Shown here: in pieces, positions 35,231-44,288 of the stretch
Position numbering within the stretch: the first letter of the stretch is position 1
Layout: the number at the start of each line of letters is the position of its first letter
Source of the DNA: JAUCQB01 sp964586235
GTDB taxonomy: Bacteria > Planctomycetota > Phycisphaerae > UBA1845 > PWPN01
Direction: 5' to 3'
Length of the DNA stretch: 64,000 nucleotides
Assembly (NCBI GenBank): GCA_964586235.1
Contig: CAZPIO010000009.1
Coordinates: 1-64,000 of the forward strand
Program-made: the position numbers and the translations under genes
The notes under the pieces: generated by a model
Database searches by the model: none
Told to the model about the DNA's origin: nothing
The model's input: only the letters and a program-made list of their open reading frames with translations

Positions 35231-36778
35231 TCAGTCACACCACAGGGCGTACAGGCACGCGTTCTTCAGCGTGATTCTCAATGCCACGGCGGCATTCGTT
35301 CTTTCGAGGCCACCCTCCGCCCACTCCACGGCAACGTCCAGGCCATCGCGTCGGACCGGTTTAGACCTGGCCATCGGCTTTCCCGTGGGGTCGCCCAGGG
35401 CCAGCGCCTCGATAACGATCTCGCCGAAGTCGCACTTGGCATTGAGATGCAGGCTCTTGCCCATCAGCTTGAGCGGCCTGGTGACAATTTCGCCGCCGTC
35501 GAACGACGCCTCCAGTGAAACGAATCGATCTCGCTTGACCGTGGCGAACCCGATGCCGCCCGCCCGCGGGCCGGTATCCTTGCCCTGGTACGGCGAATGG
35601 CGATAGGTGCGGCCGCCGTAGTAGATGCGCAGTTCATTTCCCACGAGAATCGGAGGATTGTTAGCCAGCGAGGTGTTGAACCGGTCCCAACTGCCGATCG
35701 GGCCGACCGCGATGATCGGCGACCGGTCGGCCACGCGCGTGAAACGCACGCCGTCGCGGCTGGTGACAAGTTGGACATTGAGCACGCAGGCGTCCGGGCG
35801 AGCCAGAAACACCTGCAGCAGACCGATGTACGCACTTTCATGCGGGAACACGCTAACCGAGTAGATCTCGGTGCCCGGCTCATCCTGCAGGTCGGTGGTG
35901 ATGACGACGGGGGCGGTCCCCGGTTCGGTGAGGTTCCACTTCACCAGGTCGTTCGACTCGATCCGCCCGACCGCCCGCCCGGAGTACCACCGGGCGTACC
36001 AGTCATATTTGGACCAGGCGGCTTCGATCTCGGGCGGCGTCTTGCGCGTCCGGCCGAAGAGCGCGTATTTCTCCAGGGCGGGGTCGAACATCCAGTGCGT
36101 CGCCCCGTCACAGATCGCCTCGGTGGTCCAGTTGTTGATGAGCTTCCAGTGAATCCCGTCCGGGCTGCCCGCAACGCCGATACCGCGGCGCTGACCCTTG
36201 TGGGTGGTCGGCCGTGAGCCGGTGTACTTCCAATCGATGCTCAAGGTGCACATCTTGTACCGCCGCGAGGGGTCGGTCTCGCGAGGATCCTTGGACACTC
36301 CGAACAACTCCTGAAAGTACGGCAGTTCGTCCGAGCCGGTGGTCTCGCTCTTCTTGCGAAACAGGATGTTGGTCTTCTGCCCGTCGATCGTCACCAGGTC
36401 GAGCCGTGGCTTGACCCAGGTGATCCCGTCCTCGCTCTCGGCATAGCTGACTCCGGGACCAGTCTGGTACCACATCCTGTACCTGTCGCCGTCGCGGATC
36501 ACCGAGCCGTACACGATGTTCAGCTTCTCCTCCCACGGCTCGGTCTGCCAGATGACCGGGTTGCCCTCGTGCTTCTCCGCGAGTTGAACGCGCCGCGTTA
36601 CGTTTGTCATGGATGCGATGAGGTGATCGTCAAGAAACAATTGCCTGCGCTGATCCAGTACGATGGCGGCGTCGTGGCCCGGAGATTCACCACGGAGACA
36701 CGGAGACGCGGAGAACAGAGAAAGACAGACAACGATGAAAAGAGTGAATGCTCGAGAAGAGCCGGCCGGTGTGCGCAT
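35231..36778 (-). CDS. GH32/GH43-like five-bladed propeller protein, secreted
   Basis: 515 residues. The signal region reads FTLFIVVCLSLFSASPCLRGE. The rest is a propeller domain: QLFLDDHLIASMTNVTRRVQ, NIVYGSVIRDGDRYRMWYQT, YAESEDGITWVKPRLDLV, VTSRDGVRFTRVADRSPI, LRIYYGGRTYRHSPYQG. The whole N-terminal two thirds of the product of 8447-11944 is similar. Family members (GH32/43/130-like) cleave furanosides or manno-glycosides, and the residues that would show activity cannot be assigned here. The start at 36778 is preceded by GAGGAACGGAG. Bases 36686-36714, a dispersed repeat unit (CACGGAGACACGGAGACG), lie inside the coding sequence and encode the SASPCLRGE part of the signal region. A longer frame to 36976 runs through another repeat and is rejected. 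Confidence 0.82.
   Translation of the reverse strand: MRTPAGSSRAFTLFIVVCLSLFSASPCLRGESPGHDAAIVLDQRRQLFLDDHLIASMTNVTRRVQLAEKHEGNPVIWQTEPWEEKLNIVYGSVIRDGDRYRMWYQTGPGVSYAESEDGITWVKPRLDLVTIDGQKTNILFRKKSETTGSDELPYFQELFGVSKDPRETDPSRRYKMCTLSIDWKYTGSRPTTHKGQRRGIGVAGSPDGIHWKLINNWTTEAICDGATHWMFDPALEKYALFGRTRKTPPEIEAAWSKYDWYARWYSGRAVGRIESNDLVKWNLTEPGTAPVVITTDLQDEPGTEIYSVSVFPHESAYIGLLQVFLARPDACVLNVQLVTSRDGVRFTRVADRSPIIAVGPIGSWDRFNTSLANNPPILVGNELRIYYGGRTYRHSPYQGKDTGPRAGGIGFATVKRDRFVSLEASFDGGEIVTRPLKLMGKSLHLNAKCDFGEIVIEALALGDPTGKPMARSKPVRRDGLDVAVEWAEGGLERTNAAVALRITLKNACLYALWCD
36686..36714. repeat. CCACGGAGACACGGAG-type dispersed repeat
   Basis: Tandem 8-9 base units (ACGGAGAC, ACGGAGAC, GCGGAGA) of a repeat common between genes of many environmental bacteria. 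Here it is inside the first codons of the propeller gene. Confidence 0.6.
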
Positions 36779-36888
36779 CGCTCCGTTCCTCGTTTCCACA
36801 GACCCTGCCCGGCGTTGAATCGTGAATGTTGAAATCCGCAGGGCGAAGGAATGAGAAGGCTCGACAGCCGAATGGAACAGCACCCCAC

Positions 36889-36946
36889 CCGGCGGTTCGT
36901 CATTTGGTTTTCGGGCTTCCTTCGACATTCGGATTTCGTCATTCGC
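36889..36946. repeat. Dispersed intergenic repeat, second locus
   Basis: Holds the units CGTCATTTGGTTTTCGGG and CATTCGGATTTCGTCATTCG, the same family as 24150-24334. It lies just upstream of the propeller gene. Confidence 0.6.
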
Positions 36947-36999
36947 TCTCGGTCGCTCGGGCTGCTGTGATGTCATCGGGCAGGACCGGCTGGCAGAGA

Positions 37000-38706
37000 C
37001 TACTCCTCGTCCGTGATCCGCACGACCTTCCGATACCCGGTGATCTCCCGCCCGTCATCGACGGTAATGTCGAAACTCTCGTTGCGTTCACAGGCCTGGT
37101 CGACGGCGGCGAGCAGACGCTCCATGAGCCGTCGGTATCTCCGCAAGGGTTCGCTCTTTGTCGGGTCGTTGCCAAGGACGCCAACCCACGGGACATTGTC
37201 CAGCGAGGCGATATAACCGAACGGGATCGCAATTGCCGTGTCGAGCATCGGGCTGTTGGCGAAGATCGAGGGTCGCGGGTGCTCGGCCGCATGCTTGCGA
37301 AGGGTCCGGGTCAGCTCCATCTGCTCCACCCACGGCAGGTGATGATCGTGGTCGGAGGTCCAGTACCAGATGTAGCGTGCTCCCATGTCGTAGGCCTGCG
37401 TCACCGCCTTCGGCGAGATCGCCGGATCACACTGGCCGTAGATGGCCGTGCCCCAATACTTGCCGAACGGCCGCGTGCCGCCCCGCAGGAATGCATAGTG
37501 GTACTTCAGTAGCTGCTCGGGCGTGTGCTTGACATCCTTACCGCCGTACTTCGCGACGGCCTTGTCGAAATCGGCGAGCTGGTAGCGGGCCTCATGAACG
37601 ATGCCGTTGCACCCGCCGGCCATCTGGTAGAACGCCGTCTCGTATATCGTTTCCCAGACGGGGAAGTCGTACTGGTCGAGCCGCATGTCGCCGATGTTGA
37701 TGCGCTGGCCGGAATCCGGCCTCTCCATCGCGTACCGGCCGTAGTGATCGGAGGAGTTGTAAGTGGTCTGGACGCGCTTCACCAGGGCGGTGACCACATC
37801 GGAGAAACGCCATGGAGGCTTCTGGTCCTGGATGGCTTTGTCGGCCATCAGCAGGATCGCAGGCTCATCCATGAACATCACCGGCCCGAGATAGTTGCTC
37901 CGATACAGATCGGCAGGATACAGCAGAGGCGGGTCCCCGCTACGGCCGCGGATGTAGAAAACCGGGCGGGCGCGGACAAACCGTTCCTGCTCCGGGGCGA
38001 CGCAGAAGAGGTTGACCCCCGCCTCCAGCATGATGCGGTAATCCTCTTCGACGAAGGGAGTGTATGTGTAGTTCTGGCGGGTTGGCGTTTGCGGAAGACG
38101 ATGCCCCTCCTTGTCCTTGAAGTTCCGCCCGGTGCCCACCAGCAGTTCGGGATCGAGGTCCAGAACCTTCGCATTGTCCCAGGTTTTCCAGCGGGCATCC
38201 TTACCGGCCGATCGCAGCGCCAGCACGTGGCCGAGGAGCGTGGCCGTTTCGGGAAGGCCCGCCTGTCGCCCGCTCGCCCAAGCGGCATACGGGACGAAAT
38301 TGTCCTCAAAGCCGCCCCAGCCCGGCAGTAGTGCCCACTTGGTGTGGATGTTCCGATAGCCGAGCGTCTCACCGGCGTGAGGCAGCCTGACCAGGTACTC
38401 CTTAAAACGGACGGGCCCATCGCCCTCCGCCAGCGGATTCCGCGAAGTCAGCCCCCGGATCTGCACGAGCGGCGTGGCATCTTTCGCATCATCGCTTTTG
38501 CGGATATCAAGCTGCCACCAGGTGTAGGCGGCGTCCCCCACCTTCTCGATTGGCCCGCAGATGAAGTCCACCGCCCCAACCGGCGGCGGTTTATCCACCC
38601 AGCAGGTCAGCATCCCATAATGCCCGATAGTCCCCGGGGCGGGCGAGGATTCATCGCCAGCGAGGACACCGAGAGCAACCGTTGCCAGCAGAGCTTCGAA
38701 GATCAT
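37000..38706 (-). CDS. Secreted protein of unknown function
   Basis: 568 residues, exported (MIFEALLATVALGVLAGDE). No domain was recognised. Visible features are a beta-rich first 130 residues (TWWQLDIRKSDDAKDATPLVQ), then an alpha/beta region that could be a TIM barrel: YRIMLEAGVNLFCVAPEQERF, PVMFMDEPAILLMADKA, TIYETAFYQMAGGCNGIVHEARYQ, GARYIWYWTSDHDHHLPWVEQ. Repeated acidic and aromatic residues at strand ends are compatible with a glycoside hydrolase. The start at 38706 (fifth codon of the open frame) follows GGAGG at five bases. It lies among carbohydrate genes, so a role in glycan breakdown is likely but unproven. Confidence 0.78.
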   Translation of the reverse strand: MIFEALLATVALGVLAGDESSPAPGTIGHYGMLTCWVDKPPPVGAVDFICGPIEKVGDAAYTWWQLDIRKSDDAKDATPLVQIRGLTSRNPLAEGDGPVRFKEYLVRLPHAGETLGYRNIHTKWALLPGWGGFEDNFVPYAAWASGRQAGLPETATLLGHVLALRSAGKDARWKTWDNAKVLDLDPELLVGTGRNFKDKEGHRLPQTPTRQNYTYTPFVEEDYRIMLEAGVNLFCVAPEQERFVRARPVFYIRGRSGDPPLLYPADLYRSNYLGPVMFMDEPAILLMADKAIQDQKPPWRFSDVVTALVKRVQTTYNSSDHYGRYAMERPDSGQRINIGDMRLDQYDFPVWETIYETAFYQMAGGCNGIVHEARYQLADFDKAVAKYGGKDVKHTPEQLLKYHYAFLRGGTRPFGKYWGTAIYGQCDPAISPKAVTQAYDMGARYIWYWTSDHDHHLPWVEQMELTRTLRKHAAEHPRPSIFANSPMLDTAIAIPFGYIASLDNVPWVGVLGNDPTKSEPLRRYRRLMERLLAAVDQACERNESFDITVDDGREITGYRKVVRITDEE

Positions 38707-38718
38707 GATGGCCTCCAT

Positions 38719-39253
38719 TGCGAGTGTGTCTCAAGGCCAGGGGTAGATGAAGCGTTGCGGACTGCAGCCCGCGTGGATACCCGAGCGATGAGGACGCTCT
38801 AACATACCGGACAACCGCGACGACCGGAATCCCCGGTTCCCTGAACCCCGCAACGACGCCTCAGCGTCGCCGACACCGCAGGAAAGACGTGACAACGAGC
38901 ACCAACACTGCCAGGGTTGACGGCACCAGTACCGCAGCAATCTAGAGCCAGTGGAAGAGCGTCTTGCTGATAGAGCTACTGTTATTCCCGAGGCTAGCCA
39001 GATCGATGCCGCCTACGGGGACCTCGGTCGCGCAAGCATTTTGTTGAATACGGATCGTTTCTGGAGACAGACTCGGGAGACGATGGTCGCACTCCGCACG
39101 CGGTCCTCATGACACGGGTTCCCAACCCACGCCGCATGGGCTGAGAACCCGTGTCCCAGGACAAGATGAATAGACTAAGCCCTCATGCCACGCCGCCGGA
39201 CACGAAACTGTCTTGCCCGCCCAGCGGCCGTTCCAGGCCAGGGCGACGAGCCC
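38719..39253. other. Intergenic region with decayed PEP-CTERM-like tail and hairpins
   Basis: 535 bases. The minus strand at 38861-39107 reads, in one frame, a 54-codon stretch ending SISKTLFHWL and TAG (38942-38944), then IAAVLVPSTLAVLVLVVTSF plus LRCRRR and TGA. That end has the layout of a sorting tail (Pro, hydrophobic helix, basic end). CGACGC/GCGTCG forms a hairpin at the stop. A perfect 11-bp inverted repeat lies at 39111-39155. Confidence 0.4.
39111..39155. repeat. Inverted repeat 3' of the PEP-CTERM gene
   Basis: GACACGGGTTC and GAACCCGTGTC, perfect 11-bp arms with a 23-base loop that contains CCCA/TGGG. It lies about 100 bases after the stop of the gene at 39254. No T-tract. Confidence 0.5.
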
Positions 39254-40129
39254 TCAGCGACGCCGACCCAACATCGGCACAGCGCCCAGAGCCAACAATA
39301 TCAAGCTGGCGGGCTCCGGAACCGGGTTGAAGTCCCAAGGGTTCATCTGGCCAAGGTCGTTGTCGTAAGTGCTGTGGGCGATATACTGGATGTTGCCGTT
39401 CCACAAATTGCTGGAACCTGCGTCGAACAGCACGATTCCCTTGACCGCGGGTCCAGCGTCGCCGTTGTGACTTGCGGTTCCGCTGACCATTGTGTAGTTG
39501 GTCATGATCTGGGTCCAGTCCGAAGAGGAGCTGCTCCAGTCGGAGCCGTTGCTGTACCAGACGTTCGCGGTTGTTCCAATCCACGAAAGCGCGTACACAC
39601 GGTAGCCGGTCTGGTCAACGTTCGGCGGATCCGTATATCCCGAGAGAGTGCCGCCGTCGCCGTCCCTCACTCTCATAGCGCTGCCTCGCAGGGCGACCTG
39701 CAAGCCATAGTCGGTGTCGGTGGAGAAACCGAATATTCCGTTCACACTGCCGCCGCTGATGAACTTGATCTTCGCCATGACAATGCCTCTCGAGTTATCG
39801 AAAGACACTGGCGTTATAGCAGTCTTCTGATACATGCCGGTGTTGGCATCGTTGATGTTCCAGACATCCGTCGAGCCGTCAGTCGTCGTACTCGAGTAGT
39901 CAGCAGCCTTGGGGTCATTGGTGAGTGTCGTCCACTCAAGGCCGGTCACTTTCGTCATGGGACCGGTGCGACTGGATGTCACCCATGCGGACTGCGAATC
40001 TACGGTGGTCAGACTGCCGGTGCTGTCGGATGCCATGCTTCTCCATGTTCCCTGCGCGGCTGATGCCGTCGCCGCAAATGCCAGGGCCAGCGCGAGAGCA
40101 AGCACTACCATTGGGACTATCTTTTTCAC
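39254..40129 (-). CDS. PEP-CTERM sorting domain protein (second)
   Basis: 291 residues. Signal peptide KKIVPMVVLALALALAFAATASA; the middle (about 25-260) is Ser/Thr/Asp-rich and beta-rich, perhaps a LamG-like sandwich (GIVMAKIKFISGGSVNGIFGF, YRVYALSWIGTTANVWY, VKGIVLFDAGSSN). The tail is VPEPASLILLALGAVPMLGRRR, a PEP motif, hydrophobic helix and basic end. It is expected to be processed by an exosortase not present in the window. The start codon is GTG at 40129 with AAGGAGG upstream. It is divergent from the large gene at 40977 and separated from it by about 850 bases. Confidence 0.88.
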   Translation of the reverse strand: MKKIVPMVVLALALALAFAATASAAQGTWRSMASDSTGSLTTVDSQSAWVTSSRTGPMTKVTGLEWTTLTNDPKAADYSSTTTDGSTDVWNINDANTGMYQKTAITPVSFDNSRGIVMAKIKFISGGSVNGIFGFSTDTDYGLQVALRGSAMRVRDGDGGTLSGYTDPPNVDQTGYRVYALSWIGTTANVWYSNGSDWSSSSSDWTQIMTNYTMVSGTASHNGDAGPAVKGIVLFDAGSSNLWNGNIQYIAHSTYDNDLGQMNPWDFNPVPEPASLILLALGAVPMLGRRR

Positions 40130-40845
40130 GTTCCGCCTCCTTCTCTTAAAAAACTCAGAAAAACGGAGATTCGAACATCAGGGCCTCGCAGCGGCGCTGC
40201 GAATCAAGCCCAACCATGATCAGACAAGAACCACAAGAAATGTTTCGAGATAGAAGAGTGTCATCTTTCTTCGCATTTCCGTCTCCTTTTGAGAGATGTT
40301 TCGGACACGGGACCAGTGACGATCCCACCTGTCCGCGGCCTTTCAGGCCGAGCCTTTCCTGTTTCTCCAAGGGCGCCGATCAATGCAAGCAGGCACCAAC
40401 CAAAAGCGTCCTTCCGTTTCTGCTCTCTTCCCCACGAACAGCCAACCTCAACAAATCGCGCGTATCACCCGAGGGTGATGTCGCGGCTCGAAATCAGACC
40501 AATGGTGCTTTCGGAATCACGTGCGATTCTCCTCCTCGGCCTTCATCATCTGTGGTCCTGGGTCTCGAACGGTGGATGAGAAACCCCGCCACCCTCCTCT
40601 TCGCTTGTTCTCCTTACGACTGGATGAGTTCAACTGACCACCCAACCGAGCCAGTTGCGAACCGGGCACGTGGACCCGAGTCTTCCGTCATCGTAACGCC
40701 AGGCGAGAGGCTCTGCAAGCGAAAAACGCGCCGCCTTAGTCACTTTGTGTCAGTTCGTCGCAAAATCAGATGATTGAGAAAACATAAGACCTTCAGCAGC
40801 AATAGTTTATCAATCAGAAAGGTATACATAAACGCCAATTGACCA

Positions 40846-40860
40846 CGTCACATCGTGCGA
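40846..40860. promoter_or_regulatory. Palindromic operator candidate (site 2)
   Basis: CGTCACATCGTGCGA, 12 of 15 bases shared with the reverse complement of site 1. It is 16 bases upstream of the -35 box at 40877. Confidence 0.45.
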
Positions 40861-40876
40861 CTATCGTCTCGTCCCA

Positions 40877-40905
40877 TTGTCCCCTTGTCTCTGTTTCGAT
40901 AGAAT
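40877..40905 (+). promoter_or_regulatory. Promoter of the 40977 gene
   Basis: -35 TTGTCC, 17-base spacer, -10 TAGAAT. It gives a leader of about 65 bases ending in GGAGGAG. Confidence 0.5.
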
Positions 40906-40976
40906 CGGCTGTGGGAGTCTGAGAGTGCGGCTCGGCCACTGAAAACTACACGCAAGGCATCATCGGAGGAGTCAGG

Positions 40977-43900
40977 ATGTCATTCAGGCCTGCAACCAAG
41001 CAGGGCTTCGCCCGCATCTCGAGGCTCAGGCTTGGCCGGACGCTCGGGCATCACCCGCCCATGAGAGGAGATTGCCGATCGGGAACCACCCCCCGCTCCG
41101 CGCGGCTGCGGCTGTGGTTCCTCGGCATCCTGTGGGTTTGCCTGATGGCCGGACGGGCCTGGGGCCTGTCGGTCACGACCGTCGACCCGGCGGGTTACCA
41201 GGCCGCCGCGCTGGTTGACGGCAGCGCCTGCTATGTTGACGCCGCAGGCACAATCACCGGCATTCCGCCCGCTCTGGCGGGTGGGACGCTCATCCGCACT
41301 CGAGCCGGCGACGCCTCGAACCCGTCGCTGGCCGTGAGCTTCCAGGTCGACGTCCGTGCCGAGGTATACGTCTGCTATGAGTCCGAAGCCGTGCCGCCGA
41401 CTTGGCTGTCCTCCTGGGTCCGCACCGACATGACCGTGGCCGTCAGCGACGGGGCCGCCGCCAGCTACAGCGTCTACGCCCGGCGTTTTGGCGCCGGAGC
41501 GGTGCAGCTCTCGCACAACCAGGCCGGGGCCATGTACTTCGTCGTGGTCAAGGAATCGCTGCCCATTCTCCCGCGCTGCGGATGGGTGCTGCTCTCCTAC
41601 GACATGCCCTACCTGCGCGAAATCATCCGTCAGGCCCCGCTCTACAACGTCAACCATATCCAGCTCTCGCACGACATCCTGATGTACACGCATCAGCCCC
41701 TGGAATCGCCCACACTGCGGGCCGACCTCAACGAGTTGATCGATCTCGCTCACGCGTACGGGATCACGGATGTGACCGTCTGGACGCATGAGATCGACAC
41801 GCGCAACATACCCGCCCAGTGTCTCACTGCCGACGGCCGGGTTGACGGCGACAAACCGGAAGTCTGGGCATGGATTGAGAGCCGCTACAGCCAGCTCTTC
41901 ACCACCGTCTGTCCCGAACTGGACGGCGTGGTGGTCACATTCAGCGAAGTGGACAGGGGCTGCGAGGTCTGGAATGCGTGTCTCAAATTCAACGGCTCGG
42001 TGGCCGAGGCGGTCAGGAAGGTGAATGAGGCCATCCAGGCGGCATGCCACGAGCACGACAGGACCTGTTACGCCCGCACTTGGGCTGGCGAATACCAGTT
42101 TGACATCCGCGACGCGATTCAGGACAGCGACGACACGACGACCTGGATGATGAGCAAGAACGTCGGCGGTGCGTCGGGCTGGGACTGGCAGTACATGGAC
42201 ACCCATCTGTCGGTACTCGGCACGCTGACGGGCGGATACAACGAGCTGGTCGAGTTCGATCTGTGCGGGGAGTACCTGGGTCGGTCGCAGTACACGTTCG
42301 CCATGGCCGCCTATCTCAAGGAGCATTGGAACTACGCCTATAACTTGGGCGTCCGAGGGGGTATCGTCGCCCGCATCGACCGCGAGGGGGCGTTGACCAA
42401 CTACACCTCAAACCGCATCAATCTCTACGCCGCAAGCCGGATCCTGGCCGACCGCAACGCCGACCCCGCCGCGGTCAACCTGGCGTGGTGCCGGCAGTAT
42501 TTCGCGGCGGATGCGACCCAGGACATCGCCGACCACTACGACGATCCCGGCACTTCCGGCGACGATACAAGGCTTCTGACCTGGGAAGCATTCTTCCCCG
42601 GTCTGTCGCCGGTGACCAACACCCAGGCCCTGGAGATCGGACGCAAAGCCATCGGGCGCCTCGACAAGCACCGGGCGCAACTGGAAATCCAGACCACCCT
42701 CGATACCCGCAATCGCAAAACCGACTACGAGACCCTTCGCAACGGAATCGCGATGACCATCCTCGACCTTGGCGGGTCGGTCCCGGAGGCACTCGGGTTC
42801 TCCAACTTCCGGCCGGCCCGGACCGAGATCCTCAGCCCCAATTGCCTTGTGGATGTGCGTCTGCCCGCCCCCGGCCTGAAACCGAGCACAGCCTCCTGCG
42901 AGTATTCTACGAACGCGGGTGTGACCTGGTCCGCACGGCCCGTCACGTGCAGCGGTTCGAACGGCAGCACGGGTACGGAGACCATCGCGGCGGCGGGCGT
43001 TCCGTTCAACCAGCTCAGCGAAGACCGCAATTTCATCCGGTTCCATGTGGCTGACATGAACGGCGTCGTGTGCGACAGCGGCATGTTGCGAGTGTCCACG
43101 GTGCCGCCCGTCGTCTGGTCAGGCTCCCAGCCGGAGATCAGCCTCTCACTGACGCCGGATTGCACGATCACGGTCGCCACGACCGGCCGGCCGCTGGACC
43201 CGGCGACGGCCCGCTACCAGTACAGCACGGACGGCGGCCAGAGCTGGATTACGCCTGCAGTCAATTGGGAAGGTCGCTACGAATGCAGCAAGTATCCGTG
43301 GGAAGACGGCTGGGCGGTTGTGGAAGGGCACACCGGCTACGAGTCGGTCAACAACGGGATCCTCACCATCAACGACAACAGCGCTGACGGGAACACGAAG
43401 GTCAAGTACGCCCGCTTCTGGAACGCGGATGCTGAGGCAGGCGCCACCGTCGAAGCCAGGATGCAGTGCCTGTCCGGCGGACACTTTTTCAGCAGCAATC
43501 TCCAGTTGGCCGACACACTGCACGTGCAGTCGCTTCACCTCAAGGCCAACGGGATCATCGGCCTTTACCCGACGTGGACGCTGGTTCCCGCGAACACGAC
43601 CGACTGGCACGTCTATCGCGTGACCATCCGCGGCACGGACCTCAATGTGTACGTGGATGGCCACCCACGGCCGGTGCTCCCCGCGAACGGCTACTTCCAC
43701 CAGCCGGCTGACACTCCCCAACAACTCCTGTTCGGTTCCGGCGCCAGTGCGGGCACGCAGTACATCAACTACGATTACCTGTATTGGTCCACCGCCGGCG
43801 CGTTCGCACCGGGTCCCTGGCAACCGGCCGCATACAGCGGCGGGCCTCGGGGTGGAACCATCACCGCATCCAGTGTGCCGTTCAACCAGCACTCCAACAC

Positions 43901-44201
43901 GCTCAACAGGATCCAGTTCAGCATCAACGATGCACAGGGCCACGCCTGGCAGAGCCCTGTGTACAAAGTGCCGATCTCGGATCGGGTGGTCTGGGCCGAC
44001 TTCGACGGCGACGAAGACGTGGATCTGGAAGATTTCGGGCATCTGCAACACTGCCTGACCGGGTCCGGCGAGCCCTATCACCCGAATTGCGATGATGCTG
44101 ACGGCGATACGGACGGCGATGTGGATCTTGAGGATCTCGCTGCTTTCCAGCAGTGCATTACGGGAGCAAACGTGCCGCCGGATCCGAACTGCGAGAATTG
44201 A
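40977..44201 (+). CDS. Giant secreted TIM-barrel-like protein with module B and dockerin pair
   Basis: 1074 residues, exported (hydrophobic stretch LRLWFLGILWVCLMAGRAWG after a long basic start). About 75-190 is a beta-sandwich. About 200-600 resembles a barrel (WVLLSYDMPYLREIIRQAPLY, YNVNHIQLSHDILMYTHQPLE, TVWTHEIDTRN, VVTFSEVDRGCEVWN, TCYARTWAGEYQF), similar in layout to GH67/GH115-type glucuronidases but unassigned. About 620-760 holds Ig-like repeats (YEYSTN / YQYSTDGGQSW). About 765-940 is module B (LNVYVDGHPRPVL, GSGASAGTQYINYDYLYWS). The end is a paired EF-hand dockerin: DFDGDEDVDLEDFGHLQHC and DTDGDVDLEDLAAFQQC, ending DPNCEN. GGAGGAG precedes the ATG. The adjacent palindrome suggests GntR-LacI control. 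Confidence 0.85.
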   Translation: MSFRPATKQGFARISRLRLGRTLGHHPPMRGDCRSGTTPRSARLRLWFLGILWVCLMAGRAWGLSVTTVDPAGYQAAALVDGSACYVDAAGTITGIPPALAGGTLIRTRAGDASNPSLAVSFQVDVRAEVYVCYESEAVPPTWLSSWVRTDMTVAVSDGAAASYSVYARRFGAGAVQLSHNQAGAMYFVVVKESLPILPRCGWVLLSYDMPYLREIIRQAPLYNVNHIQLSHDILMYTHQPLESPTLRADLNELIDLAHAYGITDVTVWTHEIDTRNIPAQCLTADGRVDGDKPEVWAWIESRYSQLFTTVCPELDGVVVTFSEVDRGCEVWNACLKFNGSVAEAVRKVNEAIQAACHEHDRTCYARTWAGEYQFDIRDAIQDSDDTTTWMMSKNVGGASGWDWQYMDTHLSVLGTLTGGYNELVEFDLCGEYLGRSQYTFAMAAYLKEHWNYAYNLGVRGGIVARIDREGALTNYTSNRINLYAASRILADRNADPAAVNLAWCRQYFAADATQDIADHYDDPGTSGDDTRLLTWEAFFPGLSPVTNTQALEIGRKAIGRLDKHRAQLEIQTTLDTRNRKTDYETLRNGIAMTILDLGGSVPEALGFSNFRPARTEILSPNCLVDVRLPAPGLKPSTASCEYSTNAGVTWSARPVTCSGSNGSTGTETIAAAGVPFNQLSEDRNFIRFHVADMNGVVCDSGMLRVSTVPPVVWSGSQPEISLSLTPDCTITVATTGRPLDPATARYQYSTDGGQSWITPAVNWEGRYECSKYPWEDGWAVVEGHTGYESVNNGILTINDNSADGNTKVKYARFWNADAEAGATVEARMQCLSGGHFFSSNLQLADTLHVQSLHLKANGIIGLYPTWTLVPANTTDWHVYRVTIRGTDLNVYVDGHPRPVLPANGYFHQPADTPQQLLFGSGASAGTQYINYDYLYWSTAGAFAPGPWQPAAYSGGPRGGTITASSVPFNQHSNTLNRIQFSINDAQGHAWQSPVYKVPISDRVVWADFDGDEDVDLEDFGHLQHCLTGSGEPYHPNCDDADGDTDGDVDLEDLAAFQQCITGANVPPDPNCEN

Positions 44202-44288
44202 GACCGCCTTCGCCTCCCGCTCCTGGTCAGCGACTGATCACCGCCCGCCTTGCGGAAGGCTCATTGGTCGGCACAACCGACACCCCTG

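Larger units (their letters stand above)
40130..40976. other. Long divergent control region
   Basis: 847 bases. It contains operator candidate 2 (40846), a sigma70-like promoter (40877-40905) for the rightward gene, and on the minus strand an 18-codon frame (40276-40220) with AAAAGGAG before its ATG. A 185-codon plus frame here has no start signal or recognisable domain. Confidence 0.45.

Noticed and set aside
40216..40773. 185-codon plus frame
   Set aside because: No start signal or domain, lies in a divergent control region with biased composition.
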